Assembly: GCA_025965435.1 (NCBI GenBank)
Contig: JAOPWZ010000116.1
Location: forward strand, 1 to 64,000
Source: Aeromicrobium sp.
GTDB lineage: Bacteria > Actinomycetota > Actinomycetes > Propionibacteriales > Nocardioidaceae
Length of the DNA: 64,000 bases
Direction: 5' to 3'
Within the stretch, counting starts at the first letter, position 1; each line of letters begins with the position of its first letter. Shown in pieces: positions 18,680 through 31,252 of this stretch. The notes below the pieces were generated by a model. It worked only from the letters and a program-made list of their open reading frames with translations. It ran no database searches and was not told the origin of the DNA. Position numbers and translations under genes: made by a program.

Positions 18680-19865
18680 CGAACGACGTTTCGACAGGCT
18701 CGACGGGCGAGGCGATGTTGGTGCTCGAGGACGGCCGCGTGTTCCGCGGCGACTCGTTCGGCGCGATCGGCGAGACGATCGGCGAGATCGTGTTCTCGAC
18801 CGGCATGACCGGCTACCAGGAGACCCTGACCGATCCGTCGTACAAGGGTCAGATCGTGGCCATGACGGCGCCGCACATCGGCAACACGGGCGTCAACGAC
18901 GAGGACTTCGAGTCGCGCCGCATCTGGGTCGACGGCTACATCGTCCGCGATCCCGCCCGGGTCCGCAGCAACTGGCGGTCGAACCGCAGCCTCGACCAGG
19001 AGCTCGCGGCCCAGGGAGTCGTCGGCATCAGCGGCATCGACACGCGCGCACTGACCCGCCACCTGCGCGAGCGCGGTTCCATGCGCGGAGCGGTCAGCTC
19101 GACCAGCACGGACGTCGCCGCGATCCTGGCGCGCGTGCAGGCAGCGCCGTCCATGAAGGGCGCCAACTTCCTGGCCGACGTCACGACCGACACGACGTAC
19201 GTCGTGCCGGCCGTGGGGGAGAAGCGGTTCACGGTCGCCGCGATCGACCTCGGCATCAAGGGGATGACCCCCCGCCGCCTCGCCGAGCGGGGCATGGAGG
19301 TCCACGTCATGCCGGCCACGACGACGTACGACGAGATCGTGGCCCTCGCGCCCGACGGCGTCTTCATGTCCAACGGGCCCGGCGACCCGGCTGCCGCCGA
19401 GCAGGCCGTCGCCCTGCTCAAGCAGGTGCTGGCGGCGAGGATGCCGTACTTCGGCATCTGCCTCGGCAACCAGATCTTCGGCCGTGCGCTCGACCTGGGC
19501 ACCTACAAGCTGGTCTACGGCCACCGAGGCATCAACCAGCCCGTGCAGGACCTCACGACCGGCAAGGTCGAGATCACCTCGCACAACCACGGCTTCGCCG
19601 TCGACGCGCCCACCGAGGGCACGTTCGAGACCCCCTTCGGGCCGGGTCGGGTCACCCACGTGTGCCTGAACGACGACGTCGTCGAGGGACTCGCCCTGCT
19701 CGACCAGGCGGCCTTCAGCGTCCAGTACCACCCCGAGGCGGCCGCCGGCCCGCACGATGCGGCCTACCTCTTCGACCGATTTGTTGATCTGATGCAGGAG
19801 AATTCCGTGGTTTCGACCCTTCGACAGGCTCAGGACAAGCCGAGCTCAACCGACGGGGGTGTCTG

Positions 19866-19866
<1 letters not shown>
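18676..19866 (+). CDS. carA: Carbamoyl-phosphate synthase small (glutaminase) chain, ends modified by a short repeat
   Basis: Supplies ammonia from glutamine for carbamoyl phosphate, used in both pyrimidine and arginine synthesis. It has 396 residues. The class I amidotransferase triad is in YFGICLGNQ (nucleophile Cys262) and [14 protein letters not shown] is also present. Both termini contain translated copies of a dispersed repeat: DVSTGST at residues 4-10 (bases 18688-18704) and the last 20 or so residues ([19 protein letters not shown], bases 19810-19858), beyond the usual family end near LFDRFVDLM. The core is intact, so function is expected to be normal. Confidence 0.96.
18688..18704 (+). 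repeat. Short dispersed repeat copy inside the 5' end of carA
   Basis: GTTTCGACAGGCTCGAC shares the core TTCGACAGGCTC with the copy at the 3' end of the same gene and, reversed, with the copy at the start of argH. It is read in frame as VSTGST. Confidence 0.5.
19817..19834 (+). repeat. Short dispersed repeat copy inside the 3' end of carA
   Basis: CCCTTCGACAGGCTCAGG is identical over 18 bases to the reverse complement of 59453-59470 at the start of argH. It sits in a longer repeat-like stretch, 19810-19858, that forms the extra C-terminal residues of CarA. Confidence 0.75.
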
Positions 19867-23192
<3,326 letters not shown>

Positions 23193-23217
23193 CCCGTCAG
23201 CGGGGAGGTGGGCTGCG

Positions 23218-24033
23218 ATGAGCTTCGGTTCCAGGGCGCGGGTGGCGATGCAGGCCTACGGCCCCGCATGCATCGGGATCGACCCGCATGCCTCGTTGCT
23301 CGAGGCGTGGGGGCTGACCGACGACGTCGAGGGGCTCGACCGGTTCGCGACCATCTGCGTCGAGGCGTTCGCCGGCCAGGTGGCGTTCGTCAAGCCGCAG
23401 TCGGCGTTCTTCGAGCGCTTCGGAGCCAGGGGAGCGGTCGTCCTCGAGCGGACGATCGAGGACCTGCGGCACACCGGCTCGCTGGTGATCCTCGACGTCA
23501 AGCGCGGTGACATCGGCTCGACCGCCCAGGCGTACGCCGACGCGTACCTCGACGACGACGCCCCCATGGCGGCCGACGCGATCACGGTCAGCCCGTTCCT
23601 GGGCTTCGGATCGCTCGATCCCTTCTTCGACGTCGCGGAGAAGAACGACGCCGGCGTGTTCGTGCTGGCCCTGACCTCCAACCCGGAGGGACCCGAGGTC
23701 CAGCACGCGCGCGCCGGGGACCGCAGCGTCGCGGGCAGCGTCCTGTCGCAGCTGGCCGGCCTCAACGCCGGCGCCACCCCGATGGGCTCGTACGGGGCCG
23801 TGGTGGGTGCCACGATCGGCAGCGCCACGGAGGACCTCGCGATCAACGGGCCGATCCTCGTGCCCGGCTTCGGTGCGCAAGGCGGCACGGTCGACGACAT
23901 CCGGCGCCTGTTCGGCGGCGTCATCGACAACGTGATCCCGTCGACGTCGCGGGGCGTCCTCGCAGCGGGTCCTGACGTGACGGCGCTGCGCGAGGCTGCG
24001 TCGCGCGTCAACGCCGAACTTGTAGGGTCGTGA
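23218..24033 (+). CDS. pyrF: Orotidine-5'-phosphate decarboxylase (PyrF type 2)
   Basis: Decarboxylates OMP to UMP. It has 271 residues and belongs to the longer type 2 family used by mycobacteria and other actinobacteria. The catalytic DxKxxD motif is DVKRGD at 93-98 (Lys95), followed by IGSTAQAYADAYL; the phosphate-binding end reads VPGFGAQGGT and STSRGVL. It lies 25 bases after carB with a GGGGAGGTGG ribosome-binding site. pyrD, often placed before pyrF, is absent. Confidence 0.95.
   Translation: MSFGSRARVAMQAYGPACIGIDPHASLLEAWGLTDDVEGLDRFATICVEAFAGQVAFVKPQSAFFERFGARGAVVLERTIEDLRHTGSLVILDVKRGDIGSTAQAYADAYLDDDAPMAADAITVSPFLGFGSLDPFFDVAEKNDAGVFVLALTSNPEGPEVQHARAGDRSVAGSVLSQLAGLNAGATPMGSYGAVVGATIGSATEDLAINGPILVPGFGAQGGTVDDIRRLFGGVIDNVIPSTSRGVLAAGPDVTALREAASRVNAELVGS
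24023..24028 (+). promoter_or_regulatory. Candidate -10 box for the lipoprotein gene
   Basis: TAGGGT overlaps the last codons of pyrF and lies 39 bases before the ATG at 24068. A -35 is not clear. Confidence 0.3.
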
Positions 24034-24067
24034 CTCCCAGCATGGCCGTTGATCGAGGAGACATCGA

Positions 24068-24496
24068 ATGAACAAGACCGCTGCGGTGCTGGTCACCGCT
24101 GTCGTGTCGATGACCGTGCTGGCGGGCTGCAGTGGCGAGGACCCCTACTGTGCGGCGGTCAAGGAGCAGAAGTCGGTGCTCGACTCGTTCGGCAAGAAGC
24201 GCACCGATGCGAGCTTCGCGACCTACGCCAAGGCGGTGCGGGCCATCACCTCGACCGCGCCCGACACGATCAAGGACGACTGGGCGAAGCTCGGCAGCGT
24301 GACCGACGGTGTCGTCAAGGCCCACCAGAAGGCCGGCATCAAGCTCGAGGACATGACTCCCGAGAACCTGCAGAAGGTCGACAGCGACGACCTCAAGACG
24401 CTCAACGCCGCGTACGAGAAGTTCAACGGCACGACCACGCAGCGGACGGCGGTCGTCAAGGACGTCAAGACCGCGTGCGACATCACCCTGAAATGA
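24068..24496 (+). CDS. Small putative lipoprotein, function unknown
   Basis: A 142-residue exported protein. The signal peptide ends in the lipobox VLAGC with Cys21 as the lipidated residue. The mature part is mostly predicted helix, acidic and lysine-rich, with two further cysteines (PYCAAV and TACDI) that could form a disulfide between the ends of a helical bundle. A GAGGAG ribosome-binding site lies 8 bases before the ATG. I do not recognise the family; it sits between pyrF and mihF. Confidence 0.75.
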   Translation: MNKTAAVLVTAVVSMTVLAGCSGEDPYCAAVKEQKSVLDSFGKKRTDASFATYAKAVRAITSTAPDTIKDDWAKLGSVTDGVVKAHQKAGIKLEDMTPENLQKVDSDDLKTLNAAYEKFNGTTTQRTAVVKDVKTACDITLK

Positions 24497-24527
24497 CCCA
24501 TCGCACGCTCCCAGAGAGGTGACCCGA

Positions 24528-24866
24528 GTGGCACTCCCGATACTCACCCCCGAACAGCGCCGAGCTGCCCTGGAGAAGGCTGCCGCCGCGCGACAGCTGC
24601 GCGCCGACGTCAAGGTGCGCCTCAAGTCGTCGAGCGCCAGCCTGACCGACGTCATCCAGGAGGCCAAGGTCGACGAGGTGATCGCCAAGCTGCGGGTCGT
24701 CGACCTGCTCCAGTCGATGCCCGGCGTGGGCAAGGTGCGCGCGCAGGAGATCATGCAGCGCATCGGGATCGCCAACAGCCGACGACTGCGTGGGCTCGGC
24801 GTCAACCAGGTCTCGGCCCTTCTCGCGGAGTTCGCCGACCGTGCCGAGCGTCCCAGTCGTGCCTGA
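24528..24866 (+). CDS. mihF: Actinobacterial integration host factor (mIHF)
   Basis: Nucleoid-associated DNA-binding protein, essential in mycobacteria and unrelated to enterobacterial IHF. It has 112 residues: a basic N-terminal helix ([21 protein letters not shown]) and a helix-two-turn-helix core, with [21 protein letters not shown] and the conserved RRLRGLG. The GTG at 24528 gives the family start (V)ALPILTPEQ and lies 8 bases after AGAGAGGT; the GTG at 24519 adds three non-conserved residues. It is followed by gmk, the standard pairing. Confidence 0.94.
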   Translation: MALPILTPEQRRAALEKAAAARQLRADVKVRLKSSSASLTDVIQEAKVDEVIAKLRVVDLLQSMPGVGKVRAQEIMQRIGIANSRRLRGLGVNQVSALLAEFADRAERPSRA

Positions 24867-25446
24867 CCAGCCCAGCCGGTCCCGGCTCGTCGTCCTGGCC
24901 GGGCCGACGGCCGTCGGCAAGGGCACTGTCGCCACCTGCGTGCGCGAGCAGCATCCGGACATCTGGATCTCCGTGTCGGTCACCACGCGCCCGGCCCGTC
25001 CGGGCGAGATCGACGGCGTCCACTACCACTTCATCGCCGACGACGAGTTCGACCGGCTGGTCGCCGAGGACGGGCTGCTGGAGTGGGCGGTCGTCCACAG
25101 CGCCGCCAAGTACGGCACGCCGCGGGCTCCCGTCGAGGAGCGGCTGGCGGCCGGTGTCCCCGCCCTGCTCGAGATCGACCTGCAGGGCGCGCGGCAGGTG
25201 CGCGCGACGATGCCCGAGGCGCTGATGTGCTTCCTGAAGCCACCGAGCTTCGAGGAGCTGGAGCGCCGCCTCGTCGGCCGGGGCACGGAGGGCCCGGAGG
25301 AGCGGGAGCGCCGATTGAGGACGGCGCGCACCGAGCTGGCCGCTGAGGCGGAGTTCGACGTGACGATCGTGAACACCGATGTCGAGACCGCGTGCGAAGA
25401 ATTGGTAGACTTGTTCAGATCCGGCACCAGCCGGGTCAATTCTTGA
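24859..25446 (+). CDS. gmk: Guanylate kinase
   Basis: Phosphorylates GMP to GDP. It has 195 residues from the chosen GTG, which overlaps mihF by 8 bases. The P-loop is GPTAVGKGT, followed by the GMP-binding [19 protein letters not shown] segment and [17 protein letters not shown] at 24841 is an alternative start; no good ribosome-binding site distinguishes them. The family usually begins only a few residues before the P-loop strand, which favours the shorter form. Confidence 0.93.
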   Translation: MPDQPSRSRLVVLAGPTAVGKGTVATCVREQHPDIWISVSVTTRPARPGEIDGVHYHFIADDEFDRLVAEDGLLEWAVVHSAAKYGTPRAPVEERLAAGVPALLEIDLQGARQVRATMPEALMCFLKPPSFEELERRLVGRGTEGPEERERRLRTARTELAAEAEFDVTIVNTDVETACEELVDLFRSGTSRVNS

Positions 25447-25482
25447 CTCTTCTTTTCCATCAACCGCTTTCTGTGAGGCTCA

Positions 25483-25785
25483 GTGTCCACGACACGCTCA
25501 ACTGCCATCGGCATCACCAACCCGCCCCTCGACGACCTGCTCGAGAAGGCGGACAGCAAGTACAAGCTCGTCCTCTACAGCGCCAAGCGCGCGCGTCAGA
25601 TCAACGCCTACTACTCGCAGCTCGGCGAGGGCCTGCTCGAGTACGTCGGACCGCTCCTGGAGACGGGTGTGCAGGAGAAGCCGCTGTCGATCGCGCTGCG
25701 CGAGATCAACGCCGACCTCCTGACGGTCGAGGACATCGATCCCGAGGCCGAGGCAGCCGCTGCGGCCGCGGCTGAGAAGGCCTGA
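25483..25785 (+). CDS. rpoZ: RNA polymerase omega subunit
   Basis: Assembly subunit of RNA polymerase. In 100 residues the family motifs [18 protein letters not shown] and [16 protein letters not shown] are clear, followed by [15 protein letters not shown]; the C-terminus is an Ala/Glu tail. The start is GTG, 5 bases after GAGG. The order gmk-rpoZ-coaBC is standard. Confidence 0.95.
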   Translation: MSTTRSTAIGITNPPLDDLLEKADSKYKLVLYSAKRARQINAYYSQLGEGLLEYVGPLLETGVQEKPLSIALREINADLLTVEDIDPEAEAAAAAAAEKA

Positions 25786-25807
25786 CCCACCCCTCGGGGT
25801 GACCCAC

Positions 25808-27013
25808 ATGGTTATCGAGGTCGTCCTGGGCGTCTCCGGCGGCATCGCGTCCTACAAGGCCGCGGAGCTGGTGCGCCTGTTCACCGAGTCCGGACACAGC
25901 GTCCGCGTCGTCCCCACGGAGTCTTCACTGAACTTCGTGGGGGCTGCCACGTGGGAGGCGCTGAGCGGCAAGCCCGTGCAGGTCGGCGTGTTCGAGCACG
26001 TCGACGAGGTCGCGCACGTGCGCATCGGCCAGGGGGCCGATCTCGTGCTGGTCGCTCCCGCCACCGCGAACGTGCTGGCGAAGGCCGCCCACGGCCTCGC
26101 CGACGACCTGCTCACCAACACGCTGCTCACGGCCCGCTGCCCGGTGATGTTCGCCCCCGCGATGCACACCGAGATGTGGGAGAACGCCGCGACGCAGGCC
26201 AATGTCGCGACGCTGCGGGCCCGCGGGCACATCGTGCTCGAGCCTGCGGTGGGACGCCTGACCGGCGTCGACACCGGCAAGGGACGCCTGCCCGCCCCGA
26301 CCGAGATCTTCCGCGCCGCCCTCAACGTCCTCGAGGACCGCGCGCTGGACCTGACCGGCCGGCACGTGGTGATCTCCGCCGGAGGCACCCGCGAGTTCCT
26401 CGATCCCGTGCGGTTCCTCGGCAACCGTTCGTCCGGACGCCAGGGGTATGCGCTCGCAGAGGCCGCGGTCGCCCGGGGAGCGCGCGTCACGGTCGTCGCC
26501 GCCAACGTCACGCTCCCGCCGCCCGCCGGCGTCGACGTCGTCCCCGTCGTCAGCACCGAGGAGCTGCGTCAGCAGATGCACCTCGCGACCGCCGATGCCG
26601 ACGCCGTCGTCATGGCCGCCGCGCCGGCCGACTTCCGGCCCGCGGAGTTCGTCGACGCCAAGATCAAGAAGACTCCCGACGGCGTGGCTCCCCAGATCCA
26701 CCTGGTCGAGAATCCGGACATCCTCGTCGAGCTGGTCGCGGCCCGCACCAGCAAGCATCCCGTGATCGTCGGCTTCGCTGCCGAGACCGGCGATGCCGAC
26801 GCCACCGTCATCGAGCACGCCCGCGCCAAGCTCGCCCGCAAGGGCTGCGACCTGCTGGTCGTCAACGACGTCAGCGACGGCAAGGTCTTCGGCCGCGACG
26901 ACACCGAAGCCGTCGTGCTCGGAGCCGACGGTAGCCTCATCGACGTCCCGCCAGGTCCCAAGAGCGGGCTGGCGCACACGGTCTGGGACGCCGTCGTCCA
27001 CCGCTTGGACTGA
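25808..27013 (+). CDS. coaBC: Bifunctional phosphopantothenoylcysteine decarboxylase / phosphopantothenate-cysteine ligase
   Basis: Two successive steps of coenzyme A synthesis. Of 401 residues, about 1-185 form the FMN-dependent CoaC domain ([14 protein letters not shown], active-site His in [27 protein letters not shown]), and the rest forms CoaB ([21 protein letters not shown], then the KIKK segment). The ATG at 25808 is preferred over the in-frame GTG at 25799 because a CGGGG run lies 8 bases before it. Confidence 0.95.
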   Translation: MVIEVVLGVSGGIASYKAAELVRLFTESGHSVRVVPTESSLNFVGAATWEALSGKPVQVGVFEHVDEVAHVRIGQGADLVLVAPATANVLAKAAHGLADDLLTNTLLTARCPVMFAPAMHTEMWENAATQANVATLRARGHIVLEPAVGRLTGVDTGKGRLPAPTEIFRAALNVLEDRALDLTGRHVVISAGGTREFLDPVRFLGNRSSGRQGYALAEAAVARGARVTVVAANVTLPPPAGVDVVPVVSTEELRQQMHLATADADAVVMAAAPADFRPAEFVDAKIKKTPDGVAPQIHLVENPDILVELVAARTSKHPVIVGFAAETGDADATVIEHARAKLARKGCDLLVVNDVSDGKVFGRDDTEAVVLGADGSLIDVPPGPKSGLAHTVWDAVVHRLD

Positions 27014-27040
27014 GCAGCACCCACAGACCGTCTCGATCGT

Positions 27041-27046
27041 TACACT
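27041..27046 (+). promoter_or_regulatory. Candidate -10 box of metK
   Basis: TACACT lies 29 bases before the metK start codon. No SAM riboswitch is recognisable in the short gap. Confidence 0.4.
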
Positions 27047-27075
27047 TTTCGACAGCCACCAACCCAGGAGAAAAT

Positions 27076-28269
27076 GTGAGCCGCTTCTTCACGTCCGAGT
27101 CAGTGACCGAGGGTCACCCGGACAAGATCGCCGACCAGATCAGCGACAGCGTCCTGGACGCCCTGCTCGCCGTCGACCCCAAGAGCCGTGTGGCCTGTGA
27201 GACGTTCATCACGACGGGCCTGATCGTCGTGGGTGGAGAGGTCACCACCGAGGCGTACGCCGACATCGCCAAGATCGCTCGCGACCGCGTGCTGGAGATC
27301 GGCTACGACTCCTCCGTCAAGGGCTTCGACGGCGCCTCGTGCGGCGTGCAGATCACGCTCGACGCGCAGTCGCCCGACATCGACCAGGGCGTCGACACGG
27401 CCTTCGAGGGCCGCACGCAGGGGTCGGCCGATCCGCTCGACCTGCAGGGCGCCGGCGACCAGGGCCTGATGTTCGGCTTCGCGGTCGACGAGACGCCCGA
27501 GCTGATGCCGCTGCCGATCACCAGCGCGCACCGCCTCGCCGAGCAGCTGACCGCCGTCCGCAAGGACGGCACGCTGCCGTACCTGCGTCCCGACGGCAAG
27601 ACCCAGGTCACGGTCGAGTACGACGACAACGACAAGCCCGTGCGCGTCGACACCGTCGTGCTGTCGACGCAGCACGAAGAGGGCATCGACCTGGAGTCGC
27701 AGCTCGCGGTCGACATCAAGAAGCACGTCGTCGACGTGGTTCTGGCCGACTTCGACATCGACACCGCCGACTACCGGCTGCTGGTCAACCCGACCGGCAA
27801 GTTCGTCATCGGTGGCCCCATGGGCGACGTGGGCCTGACCGGCCGCAAGATCATCGTCGACACCTACGGCGGATACGCCCGCCACGGCGGCGGCGCGTTC
27901 TCCGGCAAGGACCCGAGCAAGGTCGACCGTTCCGCCGCGTACGCGATGCGCTGGGTCGCCAAGAACATCGTCGCGGCCGGCCTGGCCACGAAGGTCGAGG
28001 TCCAGGTCGCCTACGCGATCGGCAAGGCGCACCCGGTCGGCTTCTACGTCGAGGCCTTCGGCACCGAGACCGTCCCGGTCGACAAGATCCGCGAAGCCGT
28101 CCTGGAGGTCTTCGACCTGCGCCCGGCCGCGATCATCCGCGATCTCGACCTTCTGAAGCCCATCTACGCGCAGACCGCTGCCTACGGCCACTTCGGTCGT
28201 CAGCTCCCCGGCGTCGTGTGGGAGACCACCGACCGCGCCGAGGCGCTCAAGGCAGCAGCGTCGAAGTAG
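27076..28269 (+). CDS. metK: S-adenosylmethionine synthetase
   Basis: Makes SAM from ATP and methionine. It has 397 residues. The N-terminal [18 protein letters not shown], the central [12 protein letters not shown] and the C-terminal [16 protein letters not shown] carry the ATP, metal and methionine sites. The start is GTG, 5 bases after AGGAG; the ATG two bases earlier runs at once into a stop. Located between coaBC and priA as in most actinobacteria. Confidence 0.98.
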   Translation: MSRFFTSESVTEGHPDKIADQISDSVLDALLAVDPKSRVACETFITTGLIVVGGEVTTEAYADIAKIARDRVLEIGYDSSVKGFDGASCGVQITLDAQSPDIDQGVDTAFEGRTQGSADPLDLQGAGDQGLMFGFAVDETPELMPLPITSAHRLAEQLTAVRKDGTLPYLRPDGKTQVTVEYDDNDKPVRVDTVVLSTQHEEGIDLESQLAVDIKKHVVDVVLADFDIDTADYRLLVNPTGKFVIGGPMGDVGLTGRKIIVDTYGGYARHGGGAFSGKDPSKVDRSAAYAMRWVAKNIVAAGLATKVEVQVAYAIGKAHPVGFYVEAFGTETVPVDKIREAVLEVFDLRPAAIIRDLDLLKPIYAQTAAYGHFGRQLPGVVWETTDRAEALKAAASK

Positions 28270-28300
28270 GGCTGTCTCAGCGGGCTGGTAGAACAGCACC

Positions 28301-30289
28301 GTGACCAGCGACGAGGGACCAGAGCAGCTTGCTCTGGTCCCTTCGGCGTCCCCGGCCCGCCAACGGGCTGCGAAGCCCGCCCCGGCGGCGGCGCCCCTGC
28401 TGCCCGTGGCCCGCGTCGTCGTCGACTCCGGGCTCGCGCACCTCGACCGGTTCTTCGACTACCTCGTGCCCGAGCAGCTCGCGGTCAGTGCGGTGCCCGG
28501 GTGCCGGGTCAAGGTGCGCTTCGCCGGACGCCTCGTCGACGGGTACGTCGTCGAGCGGGTCGAGCGCAGCGATCACGACGGACGGCTCGGCTTCCTGGCC
28601 AAGGTGGTCTCCCCGGAGGCCGTCCTCACGCCGGAGGTGCTCAGGCTGGCGCGTGCCGTCGCCGATCGGTACGCCGGCGCGCTCGGTGACGTCCTGCGGC
28701 TCGCCGTCCCGCCGCGCCACGCCCGGGCCGAGAAGGTCGTCGGCACCCCCAGCGACGCCCCGTTGCCCATCGGCAGCGTCGAGGGCTGGCAGACCTATGT
28801 GCACGGCCTGACGTTCGTGGCGTCCTTGCGGGCCGGCGAGCGTCCGCGTGGCTGGCTGACGGCCGTGCCGGGCCCCGACCCGGCCCGGCTCGTGGCCGAG
28901 GCGGTGCTCGCGACGTTGGGCTCGGGCCGGGGATCGGTCGTGTGCGTGCCCGATGCGCGCGACGTCGCCCGGTGGGACGCGGTGTTCACCGAGATCCTGG
29001 GGGAGGGGCGCCACGTCGTGCTCACCGCCGCGCAGCAGCCCGAGGCTCGCTACCGGTCGTTCCTCGCGGCCGCACGCGGCGACGTCCGGGTGGTGCTCGG
29101 CACCCGTGGGGCTGCCTTCGCGCCGGTGCGCGACCTCGGCCTGGTGGCGATGTGGGACGACGGCGACGACCTGTTCGCCGAGCCCCGCGCCCCGTACCCC
29201 CACGCCCGCGAGGTGCTGCTCCTGCGCTCGACACAGCAGGACACCGCGCTGCTCATCGGTGGCTATGCGCGCACCGCCGAAGGCCAGTCGCTGATCGAGA
29301 GCGGCTGGTGCACCGAGCTCGCCGCCGAGCAGCGCACGCGCCGGCGCGCCTGGCCACGGCTCGCCGTGACGGACGGCTCGACCGCCGGCTCGAGCCCCGT
29401 CCGGCTCCCGCACGAGGCCTTCCGGGCGATCCGGTCCGCCGAGGGATCGGTGCTCGTGCAGGTGCCCCGCCGGGGCTACCGCGACTCGCTGTCGTGCCAG
29501 ACGTGTCGCGAACCGGCCCGCTGCACGACCTGTCAGGGCCCGTTGGGGCAGCCGTCCGCCTCCGCGCCGGTGGCGTGCCGCTGGTGCGGACGCACGGCGT
29601 CGCCATGGGCCTGTCCGCACTGCCACGGCACCCGGCTGAGGTCGCCGGTCGTCGGCGCCCTGAGAACGGCCGAGGAGTTCGCCCGCGCCTTTCCCGAGCT
29701 GGAGGTCGTCACTTCCGGTGGTGCCTCGATCCTGTCCGACCTGCCGGCAGGACGCCGCCTGGTGCTGGCGACGCCGGGGGCGGAGCCGCACGTCGAGGGC
29801 GGGTACGACGTCGTGATGCTGCTCGACACCTGGTTGATGATGGCGCGCGAGGACGTGCGCGTCGACGAGGAGTCGCACCGGCGGTGGTTCAACGCCCTGG
29901 CACTGGCCCGTCCCGGCGGCCGGGCCGTCGCGGTCGGAGATGCCCAGACGCTGCAGGCCCTGGTGCGGGCCGACCCGGCCGGATTCGCTGCCCGCGAGCT
30001 GGCTGCCCGCGCCGAGACCCACCTCCCGCCGACGGCCCGACTGGCCACCGTCGACGGCCCCGACGACGTCCTGGCGGCGCTCGCCGAGCGTGCATGGACG
30101 CCGCACACCGAGGTGCTCGGACCCGTGCCCGTCGACCAGCGGTCACCCGACGCCGGACAGCGACTGATCCTGCGGGCGCCACGACGCGAGGGCGCCGCGC
30201 TGGCGGCGGCGCTGGCTGCGGTGGCCGCCGAGCGCAGCGCCGCCAAGCAGCCCGGCCTGCGCGTCCAGGTGGATCCGCCCACCTTCTGA
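28301..30289 (+). CDS. priA: Primosomal protein N' (PriA), actinobacterial form lacking helicase motifs
   Basis: Replication-restart factor, 662 residues. The N-terminal 3'BD domain (VARVVVDSGLAHLDRFFDYLVP) and the zinc-binding region with eight Cys (399, 402, 408, 411, 426, 429, 438, 441) are kept. The ATPase core is degenerate: where Walker A should stand there is VPGPDPARL (about 189-197), and the DEEH box is replaced by MWDDGDD (284-290). This loss is known for actinobacterial PriA, so a structural rather than helicase role is likely. The start is GTG; a strong hairpin overlaps codons 5-14. Without a visible ribosome-binding site the start is somewhat uncertain. Confidence 0.9.
   Translation: MTSDEGPEQLALVPSASPARQRAAKPAPAAAPLLPVARVVVDSGLAHLDRFFDYLVPEQLAVSAVPGCRVKVRFAGRLVDGYVVERVERSDHDGRLGFLAKVVSPEAVLTPEVLRLARAVADRYAGALGDVLRLAVPPRHARAEKVVGTPSDAPLPIGSVEGWQTYVHGLTFVASLRAGERPRGWLTAVPGPDPARLVAEAVLATLGSGRGSVVCVPDARDVARWDAVFTEILGEGRHVVLTAAQQPEARYRSFLAAARGDVRVVLGTRGAAFAPVRDLGLVAMWDDGDDLFAEPRAPYPHAREVLLLRSTQQDTALLIGGYARTAEGQSLIESGWCTELAAEQRTRRRAWPRLAVTDGSTAGSSPVRLPHEAFRAIRSAEGSVLVQVPRRGYRDSLSCQTCREPARCTTCQGPLGQPSASAPVACRWCGRTASPWACPHCHGTRLRSPVVGALRTAEEFARAFPELEVVTSGGASILSDLPAGRRLVLATPGAEPHVEGGYDVVMLLDTWLMMAREDVRVDEESHRRWFNALALARPGGRAVAVGDAQTLQALVRADPAGFAARELAARAETHLPPTARLATVDGPDDVLAALAERAWTPHTEVLGPVPVDQRSPDAGQRLILRAPRREGAALAAALAAVAAERSAAKQPGLRVQVDPPTF
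28315..28341 (+). terminator. Perfect 12-bp hairpin within the start of priA
   Basis: GGGACCAGAGCA and its exact reverse complement flank a 3-base GCT loop, 46 bases after the metK stop. No T-run follows. It could terminate or attenuate metK transcription or limit priA translation. Confidence 0.45.
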
Positions 30290-30304
30290 CGGAGATGCGC
30301 CGCA

Positions 30305-30310
30305 TAGACT
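30305..30310 (+). promoter_or_regulatory. Candidate -10 box of a leaderless fmt transcript
   Basis: TAGACT stands 6 bases before the fmt GTG, and no Shine-Dalgarno sequence is present. Confidence 0.45.
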
Positions 30311-30316
30311 CGGCCC

Positions 30317-31252
30317 GTGAGAATCGTCTTTGCAGGAACCCCCGAGACGGCGCTCCCGTCCCTCGAGGCGCTGGTGGCCAGCCGCCATGACGTCGTCGCG
30401 GTCATCACCCGTCCCGACGCACCGGCGGGCCGTGGTCGCACCCTGACGCCGTCACCGGTCGCGCTGGCGGCCGAGGCGCACGGCATCGAGGTGCTCAAGC
30501 CCGCGAAGCCCTCCGACCCGGACTTCATGGCGCGACTGCGCGAGCTCGCTCCCGACTGCGTGCCGATCGTCGCCTACGGCGCGCTGATCCGGCGCGAGGC
30601 GCTCGACATCCCGCCCTACGGCTGGATCAACCTGCACTTCTCGGTGCTGCCGTCGTGGCGTGGCGCCGCGCCGGTGCAGCGGGCCATCATGGCCGGTGAC
30701 GAGGTCACCGGCGCCACCGTCTTCAGCCTGGTCGAGGAGCTCGACGCTGGCCCCGTGCTGGGCACCATCACCGAGCTGATCCGTGACGACGACACCACGG
30801 CCGAGCTGCTCGAGCGGCTGGCCGACTGGGGCAGCAAGCTGCTCGTCGACGTCGTCGACCACATCGAGGACGGCGACATCGCGGCCGTTCCGCAGCCCGA
30901 GGACAACATCTCCTACGCGCCGAAGCTCACGACGGAGGAGGGGCGCATCGACTGGAACCGCCCCGCCTTCGCGATCGACCGGCACATCCGCGGCTGCACC
31001 CCGGCGCCCGGAGCCTGGACGACCTTGGGCGATGACCGGATCAAGATCGGTCGCGCCACGATCGCCGACGACCGCACGCTCGAGCCCGGCCGGATCTCGG
31101 TCGGCAAGCGCGAGGTGCGGGTCGGCACGACCACGACCGACCTCATCCTGGGCGACGTGCAGGCCGTCGGCAAGAAGCGCATGGCGGCGGCCGACTGGGC
31201 CCGCGGCACGACCTTCGACGCCGAGCCGAGCTTCTCGGGAGATCCGGCATGA
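30317..31252 (+). CDS. fmt: Methionyl-tRNA formyltransferase
   Basis: Formylates initiator Met-tRNA using 10-formyl-THF. It has 311 residues. The N-terminal [18 protein letters not shown], the folate-site segment [18 protein letters not shown] (usually HxSLLP) and the C-terminal Formyl_trans_C domain are clear. The start is GTG without ribosome-binding site; a -10 box immediately upstream suggests a leaderless mRNA. It overlaps rsmB by 4 bases. No def (deformylase) gene is in the window. Confidence 0.96.
   Translation: MRIVFAGTPETALPSLEALVASRHDVVAVITRPDAPAGRGRTLTPSPVALAAEAHGIEVLKPAKPSDPDFMARLRELAPDCVPIVAYGALIRREALDIPPYGWINLHFSVLPSWRGAAPVQRAIMAGDEVTGATVFSLVEELDAGPVLGTITELIRDDDTTAELLERLADWGSKLLVDVVDHIEDGDIAAVPQPEDNISYAPKLTTEEGRIDWNRPAFAIDRHIRGCTPAPGAWTTLGDDRIKIGRATIADDRTLEPGRISVGKREVRVGTTTTDLILGDVQAVGKKRMAAADWARGTTFDAEPSFSGDPA

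Noticed and set aside
25786-25807. ACCCCTCGGGGT palindrome between rpoZ and coaBC as terminator
   Set aside because: The stem is 5 bp, lacks a T-run and overlaps the coaBC ribosome-binding site; it is probably composition.
27014-27075. SAM riboswitch before metK
   Set aside because: The gap is only 62 bases and none of the known SAM-I/II/IV core segments is visible.
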